A stretch of DNA of 64,000 nucleotides from Molanna angustata. Its lineage: Eukaryota; Arthropoda; Insecta; Trichoptera; Molannidae. The notes beneath the pieces are model-generated. The model was not told where the DNA came from and did not search any database. It saw nothing but the letters and a program-made list of their open reading frames with translations. Positions 21,735-32,352 of the stretch are shown in pieces. Position numbers and translations under genes: made by a program. Every line of letters begins with the position of its first letter. Position 1 is the first letter of the stretch. The DNA is taken from NCBI GenBank assembly GCA_963576475.1, contig OY754987.1, forward strand, positions 8,674,666 to 8,738,665, read 5' to 3'.

Positions 21735-22195
21735 TCCAAATGTAATACAGGACAATTACAAAACAACTACATTTATTTGGGAATAAAATGTTTCAATTGC
21801 CTCGCAAATGAATTAAAGCAGATAAAGGAATATAAAAAATTTAAACAAAAATTAAAATTACACCTGACATTTTAAATTGGTTGTTTTCGATTTGTTGTTT
21901 GATTTGTTTCAATTGCCAGTATTTTCTCTTTTTATTTGAATATGTGTTTTGATATTTTTAAATCGTCTGTATTTCTCATTTTTCAATTATTTTCATGTAT
22001 TTCCTTTTTTTATTTGAATATGTATTTTGATATGTCTCCGTTGTCTGTATTCCTAATTTTAATTTTTTTCAAAACTTTTTTAATGTTTATTTGATTTTTT
22101 GTTCATGTATTTATTTTATTCAGTAAAAATTACTACACTTATGAATTATATCTTTATGTGTATTATAAAATTATGTGTTAAATAAAATAAAAAAT
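21735..22195 (+). pseudogene. 5'-truncated copy of the Jockey/CR1-like LINE found at 37900-39845
   Basis: The first 46 codons (21738-21875) encode KCNTGQLQNNYIYLGIKCFN, CLANELKQIKEYKKFKQKLK, LHLTF, stop. This is nearly the same as the extreme C-terminus of the LINE at 37900-39132. The following 3' UTR matches too (GATTTGTTTCAATTGCCAGT, TTGAATATGTGTTTTGATAT) and ends in TAAATAAAATAAAAAATAGG. It is therefore a severely 5'-truncated insertion of the same family, useful for defining that family's 3' end. Confidence 0.9.
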
Positions 22196-22664
22196 AGGAA
22201 AAGGGTGGGTTGGGAAGGGATGAAGGATAAGAAGTGTGACTTGAGAATTTTTGATTTTACGATGTTATGTAAAAATATATAAAGGTAAATTCTAATATTT
22301 TTTTTCCGCTAATTCGATCTATTCACCGGTATTGCTATTCTCTTCCTCATATTTGGCGCTTCAGATTTTTTTGCGTCTTGTACGTCTGTACCATTTGTAC
22401 CCATAGCGGATCCGGCCCTGTACACACGTCTCTGAAAGCCAGACCAGGGTCAGTTTATAGCGCTGCCACGTTCTGCGAAATTCGGACACTTTTAATGTTT
22501 TTTGTCAAAATATCAAAAGATAGAGACAAGTCTCAAAACGGAAAACCAGTAATATTATAAATATTTTCGTAATAATTTATGCTGTGAGGCACCGCTTAAG
22601 AATAGTGTTTCCACTGCACATAGTACAATGAAAAAATACGTTTTATAAAATTATTTGAAGAATA
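22196..22664. other. Intergenic stretch, no recognised gene
   Basis: A more balanced segment near 22340-22470 has no recognisable frame. GCTGTGAGGCACCGC (near 22581) recurs in other forms near 50395 and 54765, so it marks another dispersed repeat. Confidence 0.4.
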
Positions 22665-23205
22665 TATACTTTCCCTCTTCTTCTTCTTCTTCTTCTTCTT
22701 CTTCTGCTTTAGTTAGGACTGTGTCCTGTTATTCTCGGAGCCTGCTATTATGAGGTAGACGTCCAGCTATCCTTCCTTCGTTTGGGTGGTCTTCCAGGGG
22801 GTCTGCCATTTGTTATCTCCCCATCCGCTGCCATCCTCACCACTCGATCTGAACCTGCTCTCCCCACACGATCTCTCCAGAATCGTCTTCGTGTTCTTCC
22901 CCATCGACATCTTCGACATCACAGATTCTTCTTATCTCCGAGTTTCTTACTCTGTCACGCAGTATTGCGCCTGCGATGGGTCGTAGAGTCTTCATCTCAG
23001 TGGTTCTTAGGAGGCTTTTTGTTCTGGCGGTGTCAGCTCTTGTTTCTATGGCGTATGTCATGTTCGGTCTTACACAGGTCTTATAGATCCTTACCTTACT
23101 CTCCTTCAGCATGTCTCTGTTTCTCCATACAGCATTTTTCAAGCATCCAGCCACGACGGCGGCCTTATTCGCTTGCTCTCTTACTTCGTCACTTTATACT
23201 TTCCC
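22665..23205 (-). pseudogene. RTE-like LINE (RADT family) with exact 11-bp target duplication
   Basis: Insert 22676-23194, minus strand, encodes ANKAAVVAGCLKNAVWRNRD, ESKVRIYKTCVRPNMTYAIE, TRADTARTKSLLRTTEMKTL, AILRDRVRNSEIRRICDVED and a tail ending in a long GAA run (TTC on the plus strand, 22676-22704). It covers the end of the RT thumb and the C-terminal tail. The duplication TATACTTTCCC lies at 22665-22675 and 23195-23205. The 5' part including the catalytic core is missing. Confidence 0.9.
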
Positions 23206-23328
23206 AATAAAGTTTAATTTATATTATTCGACGTAAAGCTTAGTATGCAGCAGTTTTCAATCTGTCGATTGACACAGTTTCCAAACTGTAGAATTCCATA
23301 ATAATTATGTTAAATATGAACACATTTA

Positions 23329-24329
23329 TCCAACTGTCGATTTGTTCAGGAGAACTTTGTTCTCTTAACATATCGACAATGTATCAAGCCAGGATACGCG
23401 AGAATTGTATGCAGAGGTCTACTTTTTTCACGGCTTTTCCAACTTTGAAGTCAAAAAACACCAACTTAGAGGCTTCGCAGCATATATGTTCCATACACGG
23501 ATTTACTCAGAATTCGGAGTAGAACATTTCGTGTGTCTGTGTGTCTGTGTGTGTGTGTGTGTCCGTCCGTCCCTTATAACTTTTGATCCGCTCAATTTAC
23601 AGAGCCCAAAATTTCAGAATATATAAAAAGTTACAGGCCTATAAAACTTTTATACTCAGAATTTGGAATTTTTGTTTCAGTCAGGGGTTATCAACTTTTT
23701 AATTTTTATTTTATTTTTCCATATATCTCAGAAACCATAAAAGCTATAACGCTGAAAATTGGTACAAACATAGAAAAATAAAAAATCTCAAATTTATTTT
23801 TTCAAAAAAATTCCAGGGTTTCTCAAACATTTTTTATTAAGAAAAATATTTTTTTTATGATAAATTTATGAGTTTAACTGCCTTTATTTCCAAAACTTAT
23901 ACAATTATCGCAAAAAGCCGAAACACCCCAACTGGATAACTTAATTTTCTATAAAAAAATATTAACATTGTAGTAGAAGATCTCAATTTTTTTTAACAAT
24001 TTTTTTAAAAATTGAATTTAGTGACGACATCGCTTCATACATTTTGTATGGCAGTCGCCTATACACAATATGTAAGAAGACTTAATAGTTTGATACTTCA
24101 TCTCCAAACATACATACCATCATGATATTTTCATATTCTGGGTAGAAAAAAAGGAACTTCCTCCATACTATCCTATCTTGACATACATACCTACATATGT
24201 TGTATAGAAAACAAAATATCTGAAAATATTCAATAATTTGTATTTATGGGTTTATAGTTTGGTACATATTCTTCAACTATACATACTATCGCTATCGACA
24301 GTTGGATCTCATGTGTTACATGCAACTAG
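23329..24329 (+). mobile_element. Helitron-like element, family H, copy A (complete, 1,001 bp)
   Basis: It starts TCCAACTGTCGATTTG and ends ACATGCAACTAG, flanked by A on the left and T on the right. A subterminal inverted repeat, ATCGACAGTTGGA, lies about 25 bp from the 3' end and mirrors the 5' terminus. A small stem CATGT-GTT-ACATG precedes the CTAG. A TGTGTCTG/GT microsatellite sits about 200 bp from the 5' end (23530-23562). There is no Rep/helicase ORF, so the copy is non-autonomous. TC...CTAG with A/T flanks and no target duplication is the canonical Helitron layout. Subterminal repeats plus an internal microsatellite resemble DINE/Helentron-type relatives. Confidence 0.8.
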
Positions 24330-24342
24330 TATATGTATATTC

Positions 24343-24723
24343 CACAGCGAATTTATTTCATTTCCGACGACCGTGTAGGGAGATGGTTATTTAATTATTA
24401 GATTGATTATGATTAATAAGTTTTCAAGAACATTTATAAGAATGATTATTTGCGTGTACAAAATATATTGTTAAAACTCATCTCTCCGTATTAAGATATA
24501 TTCAATTTACACGTAATAAGAATGTCAAGGAGAATTCGCGATACGTCTAGCATTCCGAATTACATAATTGCGAAGATGGAAACGGCTGTTTATAACTTCA
24601 GCTTGCGTTGGTAGTAATGACGTGAAGTAGAGATGTGGGAACATCATAGGGATGTTCCACCACAACCGTTTCGGCTTACAAGGCCATTATCAACGGTCGT
24701 CGGAAGTCAAATAAATTCATTGT
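24343..24723. mobile_element. TIR-bounded repeat with a hammerhead-like motif
   Basis: GAATTTATTTCATTTCCGAC with GACCGT on the left is mirrored on the right as ACGGTCGTCGGAAGTCAAAT with AAATTCATTG, giving imperfect inverted termini of about 30 bp. On the minus strand, inside the right end, TTGATAATGGCC, a short loop, AGCCGAAACGGTTG resembles the conserved part of hammerhead-type ribozymes carried by some animal retroelements. The core departs from CUGANGA at two positions. The class is uncertain. Confidence 0.45.
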
Positions 24724-24952
24724 TATTTTTATTGACAAACATTTTTTCAACATCTCAATAGAGACGAAGTAGGGATATTGTAGAAGAACCAGGAACTCGA
24801 GGCACCTACAGGGCTTACGACCTATCATCGGCTGGTTTACGTGATCACTTTAAGGTCGTAAGCCCTGTAGTTGCCTCGAGTTCCTGGTTCTTCTACAATA
24901 TCCCTACTTCGTCTCTATTGAGATGTTGAAAAAATGTTTGTCAATAAAAATA
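24724..24952. repeat. Long near-perfect palindrome built from repeat family F
   Basis: Two arms of 100 bp (24724-24823 and 24853-24952) are reverse complements with about one mismatch (GAGGCACCTACA against GAGGCAACTACA). They are separated by 29 bp containing GGCTGGTTTACGTGATCAC. Each arm holds CTCAATAGAGACGAAGTAGG and AGAAGAACCAGGAACTCGAG, the end sequence of family F. The sequence runs on to ATTCCCGAAAGGGGAAT and GTTTGCGTATATGCAATT, also seen at 27298-27350 and 60425-60455. Confidence 0.9.
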
Positions 24953-25045
24953 TCATTTTGATTCCCGAAAGGGGAATAAATCCAATGTTTGCGTATATGC
25001 AATTAAAAAAGAATATTCGATATATAATATGTATTCATATTCATT

Positions 25046-25550
25046 AGAATAGACCTGGATGAAGACGCATGAAAGTAGAATTAACGCGATTGAAACGAGG
25101 TCACTATGACGAATAGGTATGTGGTAAAACGGTGAATGAAAGAATAGGCTAGAACACTGGCAACGGTGAAATAAAGCCTTTTAAAAAGTAGAAAGAAGAA
25201 GAAGAAATGGAGACATTAGATGAGAATGTATGATTGAAAGAAATATCGTAACTAAGATGAAAATAAATGGCCTAAGATAGTTAAGCCACATAAAAAGAAC
25301 GAGTGATGACCGTCCGACAAAAAAAGTACATAAGGCTGATAAAAGAGGAACGAAAAGTAGAGGTCGGCCAAGGAAAAGTTGGCACAATCACATAAATGGA
25401 ATTTTGAAGGATGGAGACGATTGAAGTAAGATTAACAAGAGCGTGTATGTGGACGATGCGTGGACGTGAACAACGCGAGAAATAAATGTCAAGAGAGAGG
25501 AGTCTGACGTTCGGTTCTCTCTGCCTACCCTAAATAGGGAAATGGCGTGA
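25046..25550 (+). pseudogene. RTE-like LINE 3' fragment (HVERMNDERL family), badly decayed
   Basis: TWMKTHESRINAIETRSL is followed by stops, then frames resembling MRECMIERNIVTKMKINGLR, SHIKRTSDDRPTKKVHKADK, RGTKSRGRPRKSWHNHINGI and LKDGD, and the end GTTCGGTTCTCTCTGCCTAC. It is the same family as 61135-61640 with many frameshifts. It ends at TGGCGTGATGGTACACAAG. Confidence 0.75.
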
Positions 25551-25601
25551 TGGTACACAAGTACACCTCCATATCATCGACACTCTTACGTTTTGCTGTC
25601 A

Positions 25602-25794
25602 GTTACTGCCCGTTTCCACTTGTCGTGTGTCTGGCACGATAAAAAATCGTGTGATCTAGTAGCAATAGATTTAAAAAAGAGCTGTTCACATTGACACGTG
25701 TGTTACAAGTGTAAACAGCTCCATTTAAAATGTATTACCACTAGATTACACGATATTTTATCGTGCACGACACACAAGTGGGAACGGGCAGTTA
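25602..25794. mobile_element. MITE, 187 bp, long TIRs, TTA target duplication
   Basis: The element 25605-25791 begins CTGCCCGTTTCCACTTGTCG and ends as its imperfect reverse complement (CACAAGTGGGAACGGGCAG). It is flanked by TTA at 25602-25604 and 25792-25794. Nested inverted pairs (CACGATAAAAAATCGTG, AGCTGTTCACA) make it a foldback. A 3-bp TTA duplication fits PIF/Harbinger-type elements. No transposase is present. Confidence 0.75.
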
Positions 25795-25799
25795 GTGTT

Positions 25800-26687
<888 letters not shown>

Positions 26688-26904
26688 GCATGACATCATT
26701 ATTGTTTATTCTATTGGCAACACCAAACGTTATTTATTTACTTAGTTATTTATTATTATACGTCTGCTTTTGTGTGACTGGCAACATTATCGGACCATAT
26801 CACGACATGTCGCTATTAATAGGTCGGTTCCACGAAAAAAATTCAATTATTGAAAAATGTTTTATTTACACAAACTTTTTAACACATCTCAAAAGGTATG
26901 AAGT

Positions 26905-27350
26905 TGGAATATAATAGAAGAACCAGGTACTCAAGGCATCTACGGGACTTATTACGTGATCACTTTATGCGCTTGCGCAACGTTCACCAATTATGGCATC
27001 TTATTGAGTTCCCTTATCAATGCAAAATTTGAATGTTCTATATATTTGAATAATGAGTATCTAATCACCTGAAAATAAGTCATTATTACTATTGCCATCT
27101 ATGAAGTAACGAAGAAACTTTTTTTAAACGCCATCGATAGAGAGATTGGTTTATTTGTAAACAATCATGTACACCAACAGATGACAGGTCGTAAGCCCTG
27201 TAGGTGCCTTGATGAGTTCCTGGTTCTTCTATAATATTCCAACTTCGTTTCTATTGAGATGTTAAAAACTTACAAAAAAATATCTACTATTTGACTCCCG
27301 AAAGGGGAAAAAAATCCAATGTTTGCGTATAAGCAATTAAAAAATATTTG
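26905..27350. mobile_element. Repeat family F, copy with partly inverted ends
   Basis: Left end GGAATATAATAGAAGAACCA with GGTACTCAAGG and right end CCTTGATGAGTTCCTGGTTC with TTCTATAATATTCC form inverted termini of about 45 bp around CTTTATGCGCTTGCGCAACG and a CATCTATGAAGTAACGAAG segment. The element runs out through TCTATTGAGATGTTAAAAAC, CTCCCGAAAGGGG and CCAATGTTTGCGTATAAGCA. There is no coding capacity. Confidence 0.75.
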
Positions 27351-27408
27351 TTTTATTTATCATTGGTGACACTCCATAATGAAATTTAATAAAACACAAG
27401 AGGGTGGT

Positions 27409-28018
27409 TGATTTACCATCATTATTTCTTAACGAATCATTTTGAAAAAAAAAACCTAGTTATTTTGGATATTAATAAAGAGAAATATACCTTAACTTAT
27501 TGATTATGTTCTGTATATATTCTTGTAGGAAAATAATAAGCATACCCCGATTTTAGACATTTATCTTAAATATCTAAAAAAATATAAGGTATAGAGCAAT
27601 TTTTTTTTATAAATTAAAGAAGAACAAAATACCTGGAAAAATATGATATGACGTTGCATTAACTAATCAGGTTAAGTAAATAAACCAAAAAAACTTTTAT
27701 TAAACAATGGCGCTGAATGGAAAATAAATGTTTTTTAGGTTTATTTACTAAACCTGAAGCATTACTGCAACATCACATCATATTTTTCTAGATATTTTTG
27801 TCTTCTTTAATTTAAAAAAAAAATATTACTCTACGCCTTATAGTTTATTAAAAATATATGATAAACGTTGAAAATCGGGGTATGCCATTATTTTTCTACA
27901 AGAATTTATACAGAACATTATCAAAAAGTTAAAAAATATTTTTGTTTATTAATATCCAAACTATCTAAATTATTTTTTTCAAAACGATTTGATAAGAAAT
28001 AATGATGGTAAATCAAAT
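27409..28018. mobile_element. Foldback element of about 610 bp
   Basis: TGATTTACCATCATTATTTC at the left end returns as GAAATAATGATGGTAAATCA at the right. The arms are about 275-280 bp, imperfect, and extend to GGTTAAGTAAATAAACC / GGTTTATTTACTAAACC around a loop of about 50 bp (ATGGCGCTGAATGG). Internal paired blocks include GCATACCCCGATTTT / AAAATCGGGGTATGC. No target duplication or transposase is evident. This is a large non-autonomous foldback or a decayed inverted duplication. Confidence 0.85.
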
Positions 28019-28384
28019 TGAAAAATAGGTACGTTGGCAGCAGTCCTCCCCTAAAAGCTTTATTTCATAAAAGCACAGATCCATCCATCGAAGACAATAA
28101 TTATTAGATATTTCTCTGATGATTCTATTTACATTGGGAGAACGTAAGCATCAAAGACTTTCTTTTTAAGTTATGGAATCAAAGGCGGCCCACGCTAGAC
28201 CTCTTCTTCCTTCAATATGTTTACCTAGTTTCATAGTGTCCAAGATAAATAAAACTATCAACCTTTTCCATGAGTTTTCCATTTACAAAAGTCTTAAACG
28301 CTTGTATTCTCCCGATACTGACACATGGCTTAGAATCGTATCAATTTTTATTAGAGCTGATATAATATATTCTCAAGTTCTTGC

Positions 28385-28728
28385 GCTTTCTTAATTACAA
28401 AATGGGTCGCTTCATAGAAAATATAGATTATCCTGCACTCCTTGGCCGATCGAAGAAGATTTCTGGATGTCTCATTTTTATATAAGTTAGTCAACGGAGA
28501 GATGGACTGCATCGAACTTGTGAGTGGGGTTAAATTCCACTTCCCGAATAGACGGACAAGACAGTCGGTGATGTTTCATGAGGAAGCAGCTTCCACGCAA
28601 TATTTTTTTAACTCACCAATACCGCGATTGCATAGGTTTGATAATGAACTGTGTGATGTTGCAGATATTTTCGGAGATATCTTGCCGGTATCCAAAAAAA
28701 AAAATTATGAATCTTTTATATCGATATA
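28385..28728 (+). pseudogene. Jockey-type LINE ORF2 C-terminal fragment
   Basis: The plus frame reads LADRRRFLDVSFLYKLVNGE, MDCIELVSGVKFHFPNRRTR, FHEEAASTQYFFNSPIPRLH, RFDNELCDVADIFGDILPVS. L.DRR...D..FLYKL.NG..DC.........F..P.R.TR...F........ST.Y..NSP.PR...........D.F is the standard Jockey-group C-terminus. Upstream frames are broken and the RT core is missing. It ends about 80 bp before the duplication breakpoint at 28804-28812. Confidence 0.8.
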
Positions 28729-28812
28729 GCTGTCAATTCATATAGCTGCAGTCGATCTATTGTCACATTCGATTTTTTTTCCATCTTATCATTATTTTTT
28801 AATTTTTTTTTT

Positions 28813-29135
28813 CTAATTCTCTGATTCTTTTACACATTGAGATGGTTTGGTCACATGGGGAGAATGAATGAGTAGCGCCTGACAAAGAAAATATACAGAG
28901 CGGAAAGGAATGGAATGAGAGGTCGGGGACGCCCAAGAAAGGATGGCACGACCATGTGAACGAAATTTTGAAAGACGAAAATGTTAGAAGTGTGAGCAAT
29001 AGACGAACATGTATGAGACGATGCATGAATGTGGACGAGGCGAGGGATGCGTGCCAGGATAGAAAATTGTGGCGTTCGGTTCTCTCTGCCTACCCCGCAA
29101 GGGACATGGCGTGATGGTATGTATGTATGTATGTA
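28813..29135 (+). pseudogene. RTE-like LINE 3' fragment with (TATG)n tail, unit 1
   Basis: HIEMVWSHGENE-type text (TLRWFGHMGRMNE), an in-frame stop, RLTKKIYRAERNGMRGRGRP, a one-base frameshift at CCAAGAAAGG, GWHDHVNEILKDENVRSVSN, RRTCMRRCMNVDEARDACQD, RKLWRSVLSAYP, then a stop and a TATG run at about 29117-29133. It is the C-terminal tail of the family seen at 61135-61640. The 5' edge of the LINE coincides with the duplication breakpoint. Confidence 0.85.
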
Positions 29136-29292
29136 TCTGAATCTATATTTTATGTTTTTATATTTCATCAATGTGTATATTTTTATTTGTTTCTATATTT
29201 CATATTTGTGTGAAATTAATTATTGTAAGTATATATTGTAACATGTATATGGCTCTTGCCGTATATTTTGTAAATAAATAAATAAATAAATA
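29136..29292 (+). mobile_element. LINE 3' UTR with (AAAT)n tail, unit 1
   Basis: T-rich sequence ends GGCTCTTGCCGTATATTTTG, TAAATAAATAAATAAATAAA. The layout matches the 3' ends at 9420-9762 and 58550-58735. No ORF. Confidence 0.5.
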
Positions 29293-29329
29293 TTTGATGC
29301 TCTATCGTCAATAAGTTCTTAATATATTA

Positions 29330-29398
29330 ACACCCGTATTCCGAGACAAAAGATTGGGGCCTGAGGCCTCTTCGATCCTCATGTTTTCCTTAAATACG
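29330..29398. repeat. 69-bp interrupted hairpin, unit 1
   Basis: ACACCCGTATT pairs with AATACGGGTGT about 50 bp later. Between them is GGGGCCTGAGGCCTC, itself a small palindrome. It may be a short foldback relic. The second copy is at 36084-36152. Confidence 0.6.
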
Positions 29399-29399
29399 G

Positions 29400-30340
29400 G
29401 TGTACGTTTTGATGATATCCTTGTATGGCGTAGGATAAATAGCTATTGACAGTCTTGAATTAAAAAATAATGTATTTTTATTAAAAAGAAACAAAATACC
29501 TTGACCATTTTCTAAAACGTACGATATAGAAGAATTTATACACTGAAAAAAATATTATGAAAATCGGACTGGCTACCTGCGTTTTAGCCAAACCTTGGTA
29601 ATCAGTAATAAATGTTTATCTATTTATGACTGTACTGCACAAAACCAAATGTTTTGTAGTCACTATAGCTTGGTTAATTTTAACATGAAATTTTGTTACA
29701 ATAAACAAAAAAAAATCAGTGTAATTAGTTTTATATAAACCACCTCATTAGGCTTATCGTGTTCCAAGGTGGTAAATAATTATACTAAATTATAATGGAG
29801 TTTTAAAAATATTTATGATTCAGTAGCCACTTTACATTGATTGATTCTTCGCCAGTAAAAAATGTCTTTCAAATAAATACTAACGTAATTCTTGTTTATG
29901 ATATTTTCTTGTTGAAACTTTTCATCCTTCATGAAGCATCACAAAAGTGGCATTTCTAAGAAAATTAAAACACTTCATCTCGTGTTTTCAAAAGGGTAAT
30001 TCAGTAGGTACAAGATATCGATAGTATAACACAAACGATAAGTCAGAAAAGGATTTCTTATAATTTTCTTGTAAATATTCTGCTAATGCTACTCCTAGTA
30101 TCTATTGGCTTCTCAAAGGACTACTAGATTCCTCTTGGAAGCTGGACGAATTTAAAAAACGGCGTATTATGGTTTGAGCCTTTGGCGTCAGTGATCCTGT
30201 TTAGTAAAACAGATTGATAACCTCCAGATGTGCCAAAGCACGAGTCTTTTTGTCCCAAACTGGAAATAACCTTGTTCATTAGGGCAACTCAGCTGTAATT
30301 CAATTGTTTATTATTGGTCCCAGATAAGTATATAGTACTT
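29400..30340. other. AT-rich stretch without a recognised gene, unit 1
   Basis: No frame, RNA gene or clear repeat. The identical sequence is at 36154-37094. Confidence 0.4.
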
Positions 30341-30344
30341 TATT

Positions 30345-30600
30345 GTTCAAATTAATATTATTATTTATTAATTTTATTTAATTTTTATTTTTTCACACCT
30401 TTATAAAAAAACGACAATTATAAAGATTACCGCTGCCCAACTAGGTAACCCTGTTCTAGGGCTAGCAGTTTACAATTTTACCAAATCAAATATTTAACAT
30501 TTCGTTTTTACATAATCACTGAGTATTTTACAAACAAATATTTTAGCGGACACCAAACATCACAACACAACAAATTACAATATTTACATAATGAAATGAA
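30345..30600 (-). mobile_element. Probable LINE 3' end, minus strand, unit 1
   Basis: TTTATTTAATTTTTATTTTT leads into GATTACCGCTGCCCAACTAG and GTAACCCTGTTCTAGGGCTA, with a CCCTGTTCTAGGG hairpin. The T-rich left edge looks like a reversed A-rich tail. No coding sequence is attached, so the family is unknown. The copy is at 37099-37354. Confidence 0.35.
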
Positions 30601-30659
30601 ATTATTTATTTCCATTTTTTTGCACATATATGTATCTACGTAGCAATAACAAAAAAATA

Positions 30660-31145
30660 ACTATATTTTAAAAATACTTATTTATTTTATTTTTTTATTT
30701 TATTTTTAATATATTTTATAATACAAATCAATATATAAATTCACTAGTAATAATATTCTTACATATTTTTCCCTGCAGTACCTCATCAAAAAGATTACAA
30801 TCTTGTGCTTGATGAGGGAAGCACTTATAACAAAATAAAAAATATCAATACAAAGCAAAGTCAACATAAAAGTAAAATTAATTAAATCAAATCATACATG
30901 AACAAAAAAAATCAAATAAACATCATAAAAAGGTTGAAAATAAATAAAAAAGAAGAATACTCAAATGAGAAAACATATCAGAATACATATTCAAACCAAA
31001 AAAAAGAAAAACATGAAAATAATTGAAAAATGAGTAATATAGCATTATAGACGATTCAAATATATCAAAACACATATTCAAAAATAAAAAAAGAAAATAC
31101 TGGAAATTGAAACAAATCAAAACAACAAAATTGAAAACTACTATT
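30660..31145 (-). mobile_element. 3' UTR of the Jockey/CR1-like LINE, unit 1
   Basis: Sequence downstream of the LINE stop codon includes a stem-loop, CCTCATCAAAAAGATT mirrored by AATCTTGTGCTTGATGAGG (30781-30817), and stretches that match the 3' UTR of the truncated copy at 21876-22195. The same region of unit 2 is 37414-37899. Confidence 0.7.
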
Positions 31146-32352
31146 TTAGAAAGTTAAGTGCAATTTTAATTTATGTTTAAATTTTTTAAATTCTTTTATC
31201 TGCTTTAATTCATTTGGGAGGCAATTGAAAAATTTTATTCCCAAATAAATGTAGTTGTTTTGTAATTGTCCTGTATTACATTTGGGTATTTTAAAATAAT
31301 TTTGGAATCGCAGAGACTTATTTTTTTCAATTTTTTGTATAACATTATCTTTGAAAATTTGCAAAATAGACACTTTTTTATAAATATTATCTACTTTGGG
31401 TACTTTGAACATGTCAAATAGTGTTGTAGTGGGGAAAGTGCGTGTTTTCTTAAGTATAACCTTTATGATTAATTTTTGTACAACTCTAACTTGGTTTAAA
31501 ATATTGTCATATGCTCCTCCCCAACCAACGATTCCATAAATAAGCAAGGAATGGACCGTCGCATAATAGATGTTTTTTAGGTTTTTTAAATTTAATACAT
31601 CTCTTAGTCTTATGAAAATATAAATACATTTCCTTATTCGTTTAACTAAGTCACCTAAATGCGCTTTCCATTTCATGTTTTGGTCAATAATAATACCGAG
31701 GTATTTTATCTTTGAGGTTGATCGTAGTGTTGAGCAAATTTCGCGGCAGTTGCTGGTGTTGCAATTATTATGATGTATGGTTATTTTCAAATCCAGATCT
31801 GTTTTCAGTTTATTAATAGAGAATGGGATAAAGTGTGTTTTTTCGGTATTTAATGATAGAAGATTCGTATCAAACCAGTTTTTTAACATATTGATGTCGG
31901 AATTCGCTAGTTCACAAACCGTATTCCATGCACCCCCCTCAATTACTATAACTGTGTCATCAGCATAGGATATTATTTTTCCATTTAACTGCTGTTTAAA
32001 TATATCATTGACATAGACAGTAAATAATAGAGGGCCCATGATGGTTGAATACATTGGCTGCAAGAGAAGGATTATCTTTACAGCATATCTTTATGTTGTC
32101 ATGGCTAATTGTGTTTATTGTGTTATTCTTGATATTTCTTTTATCGATTATCTCATTGATAATAGTCCATATTCTTTTGCTATTGTTTTCTACCATTTCC
32201 AATTTTTGCTTATAAAAGTTCTCTTTCGTATTTTTTATTAGGTATGCTAGTTTGTTTTTGTACGCCTTAAATGTCTTTTTAAATTTAAATTTTATCATAA
32301 ACATAGTATGTACAATGGTTCCTATTTGGAAATTTATTGCGTCACTAGACAA
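31146..32352 (-). pseudogene. Jockey/CR1-like LINE polymerase, unit 1, with 739-bp internal deletion
   Basis: Two partial frames remain. The C-terminal part (31146-32037) keeps the RT palm motif with ISYADDTVIVIEGG, the thumb region (IKYLGIIIDQNMKWKAHLGD, SLLIYGIVGWGGAYDNI) and the C-terminus (FNCLPNELKQIKEFKKFKHK). The N-terminal part (32038-32352) keeps only the linker before RT motif 0. The deletion joins 32037/32038 and removes RT blocks 1-4, including NYRPISI and the FIDLKKAFD block with its first catalytic aspartate. The predicted product is non-functional. Unit 2 (37900-39845) keeps the missing segment. Confidence 0.9.

Noticed and set aside
22782..23210. A 142-codon plus-strand frame
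   Set aside because: It is antisense to the RTE-like LINE insertion with an exact target duplication.
31777..31968. Plus-strand 63-codon frame, repeated at 38531-38722
   Set aside because: It is antisense to the LINE reverse transcriptase and duplicated with it.
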